Shown here piece after piece: positions 51,744-60,823 of a stretch of 64,000 nucleotides of DNA. Both the position numbers and the translations under genes were made by a program. Each line of letters begins with the position of its first letter. Within the stretch, counting starts at the first letter, position 1. The stretch covers positions 1 through 64,000 of the forward strand of contig JAZLBL010000009.1 in assembly GCA_045613685.1 (NCBI GenBank). Reading direction: 5' to 3'. The notes under the pieces are model-generated. The model did not search any database. It saw nothing but the letters and a program-made list of their open reading frames with translations, and was not told the origin of the DNA. Source of the DNA: Fimenecus sp045613685 (GTDB lineage Bacteria > Bacillota > Clostridia > Oscillospirales > Acutalibacteraceae).

Positions 51744-53693
51744 ATGGATATTCTCAACAGAAAACTTATTAAAGAAGAAGCAAAAAACTTTATCAGTCAA
51801 GACAGAAAGTGGCTCACTATGGCACTCGCTTGTCTTCCATTAGTGCTCCTTAATGGTGCTATTTCTGGTGGATTTAATTTTGTGTTGAATTTCAGTGAAG
51901 ACGGTGACGTTTCTTCTTCAAGTTTTTCAAGTGGCTCAAGCTTTGTTGCGTGGTTACTTGTTCCGTTTATGATTGGTGCGGCTGGTTATTTTCTTAACCA
52001 TCTTCGTGGTGTAAATCCTGATTGGAAGAGCCTTTACCGTGAAGGTCTTGACAACTATGGCATATATTTCAAAGTTGGCGTAGTTACTGAAATTTTCATT
52101 GGTCTTTGGTCATTATTATTGATTGTTCCAGGCATTATCAAAACTTATGAATGGTATTTCGTTCATCAGATTATTCACGATAACCCAAATCTTGACGGAA
52201 AACAAGCAAGAGATTTGAGTAAGAGAATGACAGAAGGTTTCAAATCAGAAATCTTTATTATGAATATTTCGTTTTTCTTTTGGCTTATGCTCTCTGCGTT
52301 GACACTCGGTATTGCTTATCTCTATGTTGGACCATATATGGCTTGCACAAGTGCTATGTATTATGAAAACTTAAAGCATCACGCTATCACAACCGGTATT
52401 GCAACTCCTGATGAATTTGGTATTATGCCTATAATTCCAGAAGAAAACAGCGAGTTTAATAATGAAACTGAGGGTAAAGACAATATGAAATATGTTGTAG
52501 TTTTATATGATGGAATGGCGGACTACCCTGTTCCACAGTTTGACGGCAAGACTCCTATGATGCTTGCTAAAAAGCCAAACTTTGATGCACTTGCACAGAA
52601 AGGTACAGTTGGTCTTGTTAAGACTGTTCCTGACGGAATGAAACCAGGTAGTGACGTTGCTAATATGAGCGTTATGGGTTTTGACCCATCAATTTATTAC
52701 ACAGGAAGAAGTCCACTTGAAGCTGCAAGTATCGGTGTTGACCTTAAAGACACTGATGTTACACTTCGTTGCAATATTGTTACTCTTTCAGACGAAGAAA
52801 ACTATTCAGACAAGACAATGGTTGACTATTGTGCAGACGATATTTCAACAGAAGAAGCAGAAAAGATTATTGCAACTGTTGAAGAACATTTCGGAAACGA
52901 TATTTATAAATTCTATAGTGGTGTAAGCTACCGTCATTGTCTTGTATGGGACAATGGTACAACTGACCTTGGTAATATGACACCACCACACGATATTTCA
53001 GGCAGAGTTGTGGGCGAATATCTTTCAACAAGCGAAAATGCTACTGACCTTATCAGAATGATGAAAGAAAGCTATGATTTGCTTAAAGACCACCCTGTTA
53101 ATATTGAGAGAATTAAGAATGGAAAACGTCCTGCAAACTCAATCTGGCTTTGGGGTGAAGGCAAAAAACCTGCGCTTTCACCATTTGAAGAGCTTTATGG
53201 CATCAAGGGTGCTGTAATTTCAGCGGTTGACCTTCTTAAAGGTATCGGCAAATGTGCAAAAATGGAAACACCTAACGTTGAGGGTGCAACAGGCTACATA
53301 GACACTAACTTTGTAGGTAAAGCACAGGCTGCAGTTGATGCTCTCAAGAATGGTTGCGATTATGCATATATTCACATTGAAGCTCCTGATGAATGTGGCC
53401 ACAGAAGAGAAGCAGAAAACAAAGTTCGTGCTATTGAAATTATTGACGAACAAGTGCTCCCAATTATATTTGATGGATTAAAGGATTATGATGATTACAA
53501 AATTATGATTCTTCCTGACCATCCAACACCTATTGTTACTGCAACTCACGCATCTGACCCTGTTCCATTTATGATTTATCAAAAATCAAAAGAAACAAAT
53601 GGTGTTGACACTATCAACGAAGAAACTGCAAAAGCAACAGGACTTTTCATTGAGAGTGGCGTTCAGCTTATGAAGAAATTTTTGGAGGACTAA
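51744..53693 (+). CDS. DUF975 membrane domain fused to ApgM-type phosphoglycerate mutase / homoserine kinase-like domain
   Basis: The 649-residue frame joins two domains. Residues 1-230 are a DUF975-like membrane part with four to five helices (ISQDRKWLTMALACLPLVLLNG, GIIKTYEWYFVHQI, FFFWLMLSALTLGIAYLYVGPYMACTSAMYYE). A polar linker (231-247) leads to an alkaline-phosphatase-fold domain of the archaeal cofactor-independent PGM family: VVVLYDGMADYPV, KPGSDVANMSVMGFDP, HIEAPDECGHRREAENKV, LPDHPTPIVTATHASDPVPF. Members of this family near Thr/Met genes have been assigned as homoserine kinases; metY follows by five bases. An internal ATG at 52485 behind GAGGG could also give the soluble domain alone. 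Confidence 0.8.
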   Translation: MDILNRKLIKEEAKNFISQDRKWLTMALACLPLVLLNGAISGGFNFVLNFSEDGDVSSSSFSSGSSFVAWLLVPFMIGAAGYFLNHLRGVNPDWKSLYREGLDNYGIYFKVGVVTEIFIGLWSLLLIVPGIIKTYEWYFVHQIIHDNPNLDGKQARDLSKRMTEGFKSEIFIMNISFFFWLMLSALTLGIAYLYVGPYMACTSAMYYENLKHHAITTGIATPDEFGIMPIIPEENSEFNNETEGKDNMKYVVVLYDGMADYPVPQFDGKTPMMLAKKPNFDALAQKGTVGLVKTVPDGMKPGSDVANMSVMGFDPSIYYTGRSPLEAASIGVDLKDTDVTLRCNIVTLSDEENYSDKTMVDYCADDISTEEAEKIIATVEEHFGNDIYKFYSGVSYRHCLVWDNGTTDLGNMTPPHDISGRVVGEYLSTSENATDLIRMMKESYDLLKDHPVNIERIKNGKRPANSIWLWGEGKKPALSPFEELYGIKGAVISAVDLLKGIGKCAKMETPNVEGATGYIDTNFVGKAQAAVDALKNGCDYAYIHIEAPDECGHRREAENKVRAIEIIDEQVLPIIFDGLKDYDDYKIMILPDHPTPIVTATHASDPVPFMIYQKSKETNGVDTINEETAKATGLFIESGVQLMKKFLED

Positions 53694-53698
53694 TTAAA

Positions 53699-54970
53699 AT
53701 GAGTTATAATAGAGATACAATTTGCGTTCAAGGTGCTTACAGACCAAAGAACGGCGAACCACGAGTGCTCCCTATTGTTCAGAGCACAACATTCAAATAT
53801 GACACAAGTGAAGCAATGGCTAAACTTTTTGACCTTGAACCAGGTTATATGTACACTCGTCTTGCTAACCCAACAAGTGATGCAGTTGCACAGAAAATCA
53901 CAATGCTTGAAGGTGGTGTTGCAGGTGTGCTCACATCTTCAGGTCAGGCTGCAAACTTCTTCTCACTCATTAACATTATGGGTGCAGGCGACCACTTTGT
54001 AAGTGCTGCTACAATTTATGGTGGTACATTCAACCTTTTCAATGTTACAATGAGAAAACTTGGCATTGAAGTTACATTCGTTGACCCAAATGCAAGCGAA
54101 GAAGAAATTCAGGCTGCATTCAAACCTAATACAAAGGCACTTTTCGGTGAAACTATTGCAAATCCATCACTTGATATTCTTGATATTGAAAAGTTTGCAA
54201 AGATTGCTCACGCTAACGGTGTTCCACTTATCATTGACAACACATTCCCAACACCTATTAACTGCCGTCCGTTTGAATTCGGCGCTGATATTGTTACTCA
54301 TTCAACAACAAAGTATATGGAAGGTCACGCTAACATCATCGGTGGTGCAGTTATCGACAGTGGTAACTTTGATTGGGAACAGAACGACAAATTCCCAGGT
54401 CTTACACAACCTGACGAAAGCTATCATGGTGCTGTTTATACAAAAGATTTCGGCAAAGCAGGTTATATTACAAAAATCGTTGCGCAACTTCTTCGTGACT
54501 ACGGCTCAACTCCTGCTCCACAGAATTCATATTACCTTAACTTAGGTCTTGAAACACTCCATCTTCGTATGGAAAGACATTGTAGCAACGCTCTTGCAGT
54601 TGCAAAATATCTTGAAGCAAACGACAAAATTTCTTGGGTTAACTACCCTGCTCTTCCTGGCAACAAATATTATGACCTTGTTCAAAAATATATGCCAAAT
54701 GGTACTTGCGGTGTTGTTTCATTCGGTGTTAAGGGTGGCAGAGATGCAGCAGAGAAATTTATGAACTCTTTGAAGCTTGCAGCAGTTGTTACTCACGTTG
54801 CAGATGCAAGAACTTGTGTGCTTCACCCTGCTTCATCAACTCACAGACAATTAAGTGACCAAGAATTAGTTGAATGTGGTGTATCACCTGACCTTATCAG
54901 ATTCTCAGTTGGTATCGAAAATGTTAATGATATTATCGCTGATATTGAACAGGCACTCAGCAATATATAA
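53699..54970 (+). CDS. O-acetylhomoserine sulfhydrylase (MetY)
   Basis: The 423-residue Cys/Met-metabolism PLP enzyme has QSTTFKYDTSEAMAKLFDLEPGYMYTRLANPTSDA, the PLP lysine in THSTTKYMEGHANIIGG and the C-terminal VADARTCVLHPASSTHRQLSDQELVECGVSPDLIRFSVGIE. It makes homocysteine from O-acetylhomoserine and sulfide. It follows the fusion gene by five bases, so the two are co-translated. MetZ-type activity is less likely from the length and the LEPGYMYTR motif. Confidence 0.9.
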   Translation: MSYNRDTICVQGAYRPKNGEPRVLPIVQSTTFKYDTSEAMAKLFDLEPGYMYTRLANPTSDAVAQKITMLEGGVAGVLTSSGQAANFFSLINIMGAGDHFVSAATIYGGTFNLFNVTMRKLGIEVTFVDPNASEEEIQAAFKPNTKALFGETIANPSLDILDIEKFAKIAHANGVPLIIDNTFPTPINCRPFEFGADIVTHSTTKYMEGHANIIGGAVIDSGNFDWEQNDKFPGLTQPDESYHGAVYTKDFGKAGYITKIVAQLLRDYGSTPAPQNSYYLNLGLETLHLRMERHCSNALAVAKYLEANDKISWVNYPALPGNKYYDLVQKYMPNGTCGVVSFGVKGGRDAAEKFMNSLKLAAVVTHVADARTCVLHPASSTHRQLSDQELVECGVSPDLIRFSVGIENVNDIIADIEQALSNI

Positions 54971-54975
54971 AAAAT

Positions 54976-55007
54976 TAACGGCAACTCAAACGAGTTGCCG
55001 TTTTTAT
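54976..55007 (+). terminator. metY terminator
   Basis: CGGCAACTC / GAGTTGCCG stem with AAAC loop and TTTTTA; also usable by the convergent upp gene. Confidence 0.9.
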
Positions 55008-55020
55008 GTTGTGTTTTATT

Positions 55021-55695
55021 TTATGGCTTTGCTTGTCTTGCAGGTTTATAGCTACAAGTTCCACAAATTCTGTCACCTGCGTCACCTGCTGCTGTTACAA
55101 TATAACCATGTTCATTAAGACCTGTTGGAATATACTGAGCTGCATAAATTTTAACATCAGGATGCTTTTCATAGAGAAGTTTAACACCAACATCAGATGC
55201 AAAAATACACATTACCTTAATATTTGTGCAACCTTCTTTTTTAAGATAGTCAATAGATGCATCAACACTACCACCTGTTGCAAGTGCTGGGTCAACAATA
55301 ACTACTGGGCCTTTGTCAATGTCAACAGGCATTTTGTAGTAATAAGTTACAGGTAACAATGTTTTTTCATCTCTGTAAAGACCTATATGACCTACCTTTG
55401 CAGTTGGTGAAAGACGACGAAGTCCTTCAACCATTCCAAGACCTGCACGAAGAATTGGTACGATTGTAAAATCTTCAGCAAGTACAGGTGAATCAAAATC
55501 CGCAAGCGGTGCCTGAATTGGCACTAACTTTGTTTTAAGGTCTTTGAGTGCTTCATAACCCATAAGCATTGTAAGCTCATCTACAATTTCACAGAATTCC
55601 TTTGAGCCTGTGTTAATATCACAAAGATGAGTAACTTTATGTGCTACAAGAGGATGGTCATTGAAACTTGTTAAATTCTTTGTAAAATCTGACAT
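55021..55695 (-). CDS. upp: Uracil phosphoribosyltransferase
   Basis: The 224-residue enzyme converts uracil and PRPP to UMP. It shows VPILRAGLGMVEGLRRL, the PRPP loop VVIVDPALATGGSVDASIDYLKKEG and the C-terminal GYIVTAAGDAGDRICGT uracil-binding stretch. I use ATG 55695 (MSDFTKNL) behind GGGGCG; the frame extends 21 codons further without a site. The slightly extended tail SYKPARQAKP is not unusual. Confidence 0.95.
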   Translation of the reverse strand: MSDFTKNLTSFNDHPLVAHKVTHLCDINTGSKEFCEIVDELTMLMGYEALKDLKTKLVPIQAPLADFDSPVLAEDFTIVPILRAGLGMVEGLRRLSPTAKVGHIGLYRDEKTLLPVTYYYKMPVDIDKGPVVIVDPALATGGSVDASIDYLKKEGCTNIKVMCIFASDVGVKLLYEKHPDVKIYAAQYIPTGLNEHGYIVTAAGDAGDRICGTCSYKPARQAKP

Positions 55696-55729
55696 AATTA
55701 CGCCCCATTTCATTTTCTTTATCTCGAAT

Positions 55730-55758
55730 ATAATATCACATTTCAACAAATTTGGCAA
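55730..55758 (-). promoter_or_regulatory. upp promoter
   Basis: TTGCCA (55753-55758) and TATTAT (55730-55735), minus strand, spacer 17. Confidence 0.6.
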
Positions 55759-55770
55759 GCAATTTACAAA

Positions 55771-55799
55771 TTGACACTAAAATTTGCATATGATATAAT
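55771..55799 (+). promoter_or_regulatory. Promoter of the DUF523 gene
   Basis: TTGACA (55771-55776) and TATAAT (55794-55799), spacer 17: a consensus promoter. Confidence 0.85.
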
Positions 55800-55835
55800 T
55801 ATTTTAATGAAAACCATATTTAAGGAGTAATTCTT

Positions 55836-56282
55836 ATGGCAAAAATTATTGTAAGTGGATGTCTTTTAGGTTGCGACTGCCGTTATAAAGGTGATAACTG
55901 TAAATGTGATGAGTTGTTGGAACTTGCAAAAAGTCACACACTTATTCCTGTTTGTCCTGAACAATTAGGTGGACTTTCAACTCCACGTGACCCTGCAGAA
56001 ATTGTTGGTGACAAGGTTATCAGCAATCATGGTAAAGACGTTACCTATGAATACACAAAAGGTGCTGAATTGGCATTGTATATTGCAAAAGTCAACAATG
56101 CAGATGCAGTAGTTTTCAAGGCAAATAGTCCTTCATGTGGCAAAGGTATTATTTATGATGGAACGTTTACTGGTAACAAGACAAACGGTAATGGTATTGC
56201 AGCGAAAATGTTCTTAAATGCGGGTTTTTCTGTTTTTACTGAAGACGAAATCCCTGAACTCAAAAAAATATTAAAAACATAA
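55836..56282 (+). CDS. DUF523 protein (YbbK-like)
   Basis: The 148-residue protein matches DUF523: SGCLLGCDCRYKGDNCKCDELLEL, IPVCPEQLGGLSTPRDPAEI, VFKANSPSCGKGIIYDGTFTGNKTNGNGIAAKMF. The many conserved cysteines suggest a metal or Fe-S site, and homologues have been linked to 2-thiouracil handling, but the role here is unproven. TAAGGAG precedes the ATG. Confidence 0.85.
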   Translation: MAKIIVSGCLLGCDCRYKGDNCKCDELLELAKSHTLIPVCPEQLGGLSTPRDPAEIVGDKVISNHGKDVTYEYTKGAELALYIAKVNNADAVVFKANSPSCGKGIIYDGTFTGNKTNGNGIAAKMFLNAGFSVFTEDEIPELKKILKT

Positions 56283-56303
56283 TTTGAGTTTTTGTCAAAA
56301 ATA

Positions 56304-56491
56304 TTGACAAAAAAACACAAGATATGGTATACTACACAGGATAACTTGACAATATTAAATACAAAACAAAAAATATAGGCAAGATAAGTATGTAGCGTGT
56401 TACATAAAATATCTGTTGCATATTAACCTTGTCAATATTGACAAGGTTTTTATTTTTGTTGTCGGGTAAAAAAATAGGAGGAGTTGTTTTT
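56304..56491 (+). promoter_or_regulatory. Promoter and attenuator-like leader of the uracil permease gene
   Basis: TTGACA (56304-56309) and TATACT (56328-56333), spacer 18, start the leader. A perfect hairpin AACCTTGTCAAT/ATTGACAAGGTT (56425-56448) with TTTATTTTT is an intrinsic terminator ahead of the gene. TTGACAA at 56346-56352 can pair with the terminator's TTGTCAA (56429-56435) as an antiterminator. No purine riboswitch core and no PyrR-box-like CCAGAGAGG loop is visible, so the effector is open. Confidence 0.6.
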
Positions 56492-57907
56492 ATGAAACTC
56501 ATTTATGATGTCAGCGACCGCCCAGGTTTAAGTAAAACCTTGCTTTTTGCTTTCCAACAGATGATTGCAATTATGGCGGCAACTTTACTCGTTCCAATGC
56601 TTATGTCAGGTTTTGCTATGAGCAATGGTAACACACTTTATTTTGACCCTGCAGCAGCACTTTTCGGTGCAGGTATCGGTACACTTTTCTACACATTTGC
56701 TACAAAGCGCAAGAGCCCTGTTTTCCTTGGTTCTTCTTTCACATTCCTTGGCGCTTATGCAGCAATTATTGGCATGAACTACGGCTACTGGGGTGTTATT
56801 ATCGGTATCACTCTTGCAGGTCTTGTTTATGTTGTTCTTGCAGCAATTATTAAACTTGCTGGCTCAGGTTGGGTTAACAAACTTATGCCTCCTGTAATTG
56901 CTGGTCCTATTGTTACTATTATCGGTCTTTCACTTTCAAGTACAGCTACTGGTTGGATGTCAACTAACGGTGGCCCTGATTACAACCTTGTAACAATTCT
57001 CGTTGGTGCAATTACATTCTTTGCTATTGTTATTGTATCTGTTAAGGGTTCAAAAAATCTTCGCCTTATTCCTTTCATTATCGGTGTTGGCGCAGGTTAT
57101 ATTTTCGCTCTTATTCTCACTCTTATCGGCAACGCTGCTGATATTGCTGCTCTTCAGATTTTGAGCTTTGACTCATTCAAAGCAGCATTTGACCCATTCA
57201 CAATTCAGTCAATCGTTGATTATCCTAAGTTCACATTCCTTCAGGCTATGACAGATAAGGTTGATGGTATTCTTCCTATTGACGCTGCAGCTATTGGTAA
57301 CATTGCTATCACATTCGTTCCAATCGCTATTGTTGAACTTGCTCAGCACATTGCTGACCATAAGAACCTTGGTACTCTCATTGGCAAAGACCTTATTAAA
57401 GACCCAGGTCTTGACAGAACACTTATCGGTGACGGTGTTGGTTCAATCATCGGTGGTTTCTTCGGTGGTGCTGCTAATACAACATACGGTGAATCAATCG
57501 GTTGTGTTGCTATCACAAAGAATGCTTCAGTTATTTCAATCGTTACAGCAGGTTTCGGTTGTATGATTCTTTCATTCTTCACACCATTCGTTGCTCTTAT
57601 CAACTCAATTCCTAAATGCGTAATGGGTGGCGCTTGCGTTGCTCTTTATGGTCTTATTGCAGTTTCAGGTCTTTCAATGCTCAAAGATGTTGACCTTGGA
57701 AAGAGCAAGAATCTCTATATTGTAAGTGCAATTCTTGTTATCGGTATCGGTGGTCTTTCACTTAACTTTGGTTTCAACCCAATTACAAATGGACCACTTG
57801 TTCAGGTTACAGCTCTTGCAACTGCTCTTATCTTCGGTATCATTACTAACGTTATCGTTAGCACAGGTAAAGATAGAAGCGAAGAAGACGAAGCTGACGC
57901 TGAATAA
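56492..57907 (+). CDS. Uracil/xanthine permease, UraA-like
   Basis: The 471-residue nucleobase:cation symporter-2 protein has about 14 membrane helices, the NAT signature region FVPIAIVELAQHIADHKNLGTLIGKDLIKDPGLDRTLIGDG and GGAANTTYGESIGCVAITKNASV. The QHxADH and NTTYGES motifs resemble UraA (uracil) more than xanthine carriers. The start at 56492 follows AGGAGGAG; the open frame from 56429 lies in the leader. upp nearby fits uracil uptake and salvage. Confidence 0.9.
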   Translation: MKLIYDVSDRPGLSKTLLFAFQQMIAIMAATLLVPMLMSGFAMSNGNTLYFDPAAALFGAGIGTLFYTFATKRKSPVFLGSSFTFLGAYAAIIGMNYGYWGVIIGITLAGLVYVVLAAIIKLAGSGWVNKLMPPVIAGPIVTIIGLSLSSTATGWMSTNGGPDYNLVTILVGAITFFAIVIVSVKGSKNLRLIPFIIGVGAGYIFALILTLIGNAADIAALQILSFDSFKAAFDPFTIQSIVDYPKFTFLQAMTDKVDGILPIDAAAIGNIAITFVPIAIVELAQHIADHKNLGTLIGKDLIKDPGLDRTLIGDGVGSIIGGFFGGAANTTYGESIGCVAITKNASVISIVTAGFGCMILSFFTPFVALINSIPKCVMGGACVALYGLIAVSGLSMLKDVDLGKSKNLYIVSAILVIGIGGLSLNFGFNPITNGPLVQVTALATALIFGIITNVIVSTGKDRSEEDEADAE

Positions 57908-57922
57908 TCAGTCTTAAATAAT

Positions 57923-57952
57923 TAGTCCCCGTAGTACAAACTACGGGGATTT
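57923..57952 (+). terminator. Terminator of the uracil permease gene
   Basis: CCCCGTAGT / ACTACGGGG stem with ACAA loop and ATTTTT. Confidence 0.9.
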
Positions 57953-57963
57953 TTCATACCTAA

Positions 57964-57992
57964 TTGACATAAGATTCATTTTTTATTATAAT
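57964..57992 (+). promoter_or_regulatory. Promoter of the nucleotidyltransferase-peptidase pair
   Basis: TTGACA (57964-57969) and TATAAT (57987-57992), spacer 17. Confidence 0.85.
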
Positions 57993-58025
57993 ATAGTTTA
58001 GATTTTAAGAAAGGAAGAAACACAA

Positions 58026-59264
58026 ATGAGCATCAGTCTTGAAAATAGAGTTTTATTATCTCTCATTGCTAAAACATCCTTCAATAAAGATGTAAATTTC
58101 TTAATAGATAATGAAACAATAGAAGATGTTGATTGGAATGTTATTTATTCTGAAAGTATTCATCAGACTGTTGTGTTATTTGTTTCAAATGCTATTTCCC
58201 CTTATATTCACCTTATACCAAAAGAAGTTTTGGGTAAATGGCTTGCTTCAAGTGGTAAAACATACACTAAAAACTCAATTGCTTTTAATAATCAAAATAA
58301 AGTTGTTGATTTTCTCAACAATAACAATTACAAATATGTAATATTAAAAGGTCCTGTTTCTTCATCATATTATGAAAACCCTGATATGAGAATGTTGGGT
58401 GATGTGGATATTTTAATTGAAAAAGATAAGACTGTTGAAATTGTAGAAAAACTTCAAAACAAATTTGGTCTTATAAAGCATAGTGACATTGAGCATTACT
58501 GCCACATTTCAATGCATAGCAAAGATATGATGGTTGAGGCACATTTCGAAATACCTGGAATCCCAGATGGGAATAAAGGTGAATATACAAAAAAAATTGT
58601 AAAAAACATTCTCATTGATGCAAAAGAGATGGAATTTCAGTCATCAAAATTTTCTGTGCCAAATGACCTTTTTCACGGAATTATTATTCTTTTGCATATG
58701 CTACACCATATGACGGGCGAAGGTTTAGGACTTCGTCATTTATGCGACTGGGGTGCGTTCGTCAATAAAACCTCTGAAATGGCTTTTTGGGATACTGAAA
58801 TGATACCATATCTTAAAAAGGTGGGACTTTATACATATACAAGCATCATAACTTCAGTATGCAAAAAATATTTTGGTATTGATACTCCTCAAGGCCTATT
58901 TGTTGCAGATGATGATATCTGTGAAGAAATTATGATTGATATTTTACAAAGCGGAAATTTGGGTAAAAAAGATGAGCAATACACAAAAAGTGCTTTGCTT
59001 ATTTCTCAAAGTAGTAACGTAAAAGAAAACAAATCTAATTTTACGATTCTTTTTGAAAAACTAGATTCTGCTGTCAAATCACACTGGCCTTGGCTTGAAA
59101 AATGGAAAATCTTTTTACCGGTAGCATATATTTATTTTGCTCTCAAATATAATATTAAGGTTTTGTTAGGAAAGCGTCCTGCAATTAGTTCTCTTATTCC
59201 TGATGCAAGCCGCAGAAGAGAAGTTTATGATAAATTAAAAATTTTTGAGGATACAAAACAATGA
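58026..59264 (+). CDS. Nucleotidyltransferase family protein (NTP_transf_5)
   Basis: The 412-residue protein has the NTP_transf_5 (PF14907) core YKYVILKGPVSSSYYENPDMRMLGDVDILIEKDKTVEIVEKL with catalytic G-D-V-D, followed by a helical C-terminal part. Such proteins accompany HprK-related, PqqD-chaperone or lasso-peptide-type maturation gene sets, but no substrate is known. Its stop overlaps the start of the peptidase-like gene by four bases. Confidence 0.8.
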   Translation: MSISLENRVLLSLIAKTSFNKDVNFLIDNETIEDVDWNVIYSESIHQTVVLFVSNAISPYIHLIPKEVLGKWLASSGKTYTKNSIAFNNQNKVVDFLNNNNYKYVILKGPVSSSYYENPDMRMLGDVDILIEKDKTVEIVEKLQNKFGLIKHSDIEHYCHISMHSKDMMVEAHFEIPGIPDGNKGEYTKKIVKNILIDAKEMEFQSSKFSVPNDLFHGIIILLHMLHHMTGEGLGLRHLCDWGAFVNKTSEMAFWDTEMIPYLKKVGLYTYTSIITSVCKKYFGIDTPQGLFVADDDICEEIMIDILQSGNLGKKDEQYTKSALLISQSSNVKENKSNFTILFEKLDSAVKSHWPWLEKWKIFLPVAYIYFALKYNIKVLLGKRPAISSLIPDASRRREVYDKLKIFEDTKQ

Positions 59265-59719
59265 GCGAAAATATAAAAAAAGTTTCACTTAAAGATATAT
59301 ATCCAATTATACAAGAACAGCTTGATAACAACGGAACGGTTGAATTACCCATCACTGGAACAAGTATGTTTCCCTTGCTTATTCAAGGTCGCGACTCAGT
59401 CGTAATTGCAAAATGTGATACCGCCAAAAAGGGTGATATTATTTTTTATCGTCGTGATGATGGGCATTTTGTTCTGCATCGCATAATTGGAAAAGATGAG
59501 AACGGATATATTCTTTGTGGCGATAATCAAGTTTTAAAAGAATATGGGATTTGTAACAAGCATATTATTGGCATTGTAAAATACATCAACAGAAAACGTA
59601 AGAATTTTTCTGTTGAAAAGATTTCATATAAAATTTGCTCCCATCTATGGATTATCCTTTTGCCAATAAGAAACATAATTTTATTCCCGATAAGAAGAAT
59701 TAAAAAGTTTTACAAATAA
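59261..59719 (+). CDS. S24/S26 family peptidase (signal peptidase-like)
   Basis: The 152-residue protein has the serine site ITGTSMFPLL (S35) and the second conserved box GDIIFYRRDDGHFVLHRIIG. The position of the general base holds H73 (LHRI), as in SipW/ER-type enzymes, rather than the Lys of normal bacterial signal peptidases. An amphipathic or membrane helix near the C terminus (LWIILLPIRNIILFPI) may anchor it. Coupled to the nucleotidyltransferase by ATGA overlap. Confidence 0.8.
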   Translation: MSENIKKVSLKDIYPIIQEQLDNNGTVELPITGTSMFPLLIQGRDSVVIAKCDTAKKGDIIFYRRDDGHFVLHRIIGKDENGYILCGDNQVLKEYGICNKHIIGIVKYINRKRKNFSVEKISYKICSHLWIILLPIRNIILFPIRRIKKFYK

Positions 59720-59757
59720 AAAGCCGTGTTTAGTTGTTACTAAACACGGCTTTTTAT
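59719..59757. terminator. Bidirectional terminator between convergent genes
   Basis: AAAAGCCGTGTTTAG / CTAAACACGGCTTTT stem with A and T runs on both sides, shared with the AsnB-like gene. Confidence 0.92.
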
Positions 59758-60794
59758 TAGAAATACATATTTAAAAATCTTTCAAGACAATACATTTGCC
59801 ATTTTTGATTTCCTGTAAACTTACTCATATCTAAATCCTTTTTAAATTCTGGACGAGTTGGACCTTTCCAATTTGCAAAATAAGCATCAACTGGTCTTGG
59901 CATTGGCACTTTAAACGGAACAGAAATTTCAGGATATTTCTTTGCCATAAGCTCACGGATTAAATACTTTGGTTCGCCATTGCGAACTCTTTTTAAATCG
60001 AGCTCATCTGCCATTTTAAGCTTTGCATATGGGTCATAATAAGGCATACCCGCAACCTTAAATGCATTCAGATACGAACTTGATGACTCGATAGAAAAAA
60101 CATCATCCATAAATGTTAAAAAGTCTATATTGTTACCTTGACGATATCGTTCAAAGAGATATTCCGTATCAACAGGTTCAACTAGAACATCTGCGGGATT
60201 AGTAAATGTATAACGCTCAACGAACTCATCAAATGTCCAGTCCTTAGCAAGAAGGCCATCCATACCACCAAAAATCAAATCACTACTCTCGCCTACGAAC
60301 ATTATTTCAATACCATCTTTTTTTGCTTGAAGTGCACCTTGCAATATTTGAGGTTCAATAGAATGTACAGGTGCGCCTTTAGACTTCATGCAAGCATCTA
60401 AATGGGATTCTACTGTTTCCCAAGTGATATCAACATAATGCAAATTTAAACCATAATACTTTGCATAATACTCTGCTCTTGCCAATTCTTCAGACTGATA
60501 TTCACCACCTAAAAATCTAAATGTATAAGCATCACTACCAGATAAATAAGATGCTACAATGGCAGAGTCCATACCGCCTGAAAGTAAAATTCCCTTCTTT
60601 TTACCCTCAAACTGTTTCATCTGCTCTGCGATATTTTCACCAATTTCGTCAGCTGTCTTAACTAAAATTCTTTCGCTATCAGCAAGTGGCACAATATTCT
60701 CATGTATCAAGCCTTCTTTAAAATTCTTATTTGTGTCCTCAATATAGCGAAAAGCCATATAAGAACTCATACAATAATTCTTGTCAATGCTCAT
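59757..60794 (-). CDS. Asparagine synthase-like ATP-pyrophosphatase without glutaminase domain
   Basis: The 345-residue protein corresponds to the C-terminal synthetase half of AsnB: PP-loop LLSGGMDSAIVASYL (S72-S77), FVGESSDLIFGGMDGL and a C-terminal LIRELMAKKYPEISVPFKVPMPRP. The N-terminal Ntn glutaminase with Cys1 is missing, so it would use ammonia or a different amine donor or acceptor. In sugar clusters such enzymes amidate sugar acids (WbpG-like role). It is last in the minus-strand cluster, 29 bases after the TagD-like gene. Confidence 0.8.
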   Translation of the reverse strand: MSIDKNYCMSSYMAFRYIEDTNKNFKEGLIHENIVPLADSERILVKTADEIGENIAEQMKQFEGKKKGILLSGGMDSAIVASYLSGSDAYTFRFLGGEYQSEELARAEYYAKYYGLNLHYVDITWETVESHLDACMKSKGAPVHSIEPQILQGALQAKKDGIEIMFVGESSDLIFGGMDGLLAKDWTFDEFVERYTFTNPADVLVEPVDTEYLFERYRQGNNIDFLTFMDDVFSIESSSSYLNAFKVAGMPYYDPYAKLKMADELDLKRVRNGEPKYLIRELMAKKYPEISVPFKVPMPRPVDAYFANWKGPTRPEFKKDLDMSKFTGNQKWQMYCLERFLNMYF

Positions 60795-60823
60795 AAAATT
60801 CGCCTCTCTGATTTTATAATCAA

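Noticed and set aside
56334..56491. Purine riboswitch or PyrR attenuator before the uracil permease
   Set aside because: The conserved junction bases of purine riboswitches and the PyrR-binding loop are not present.
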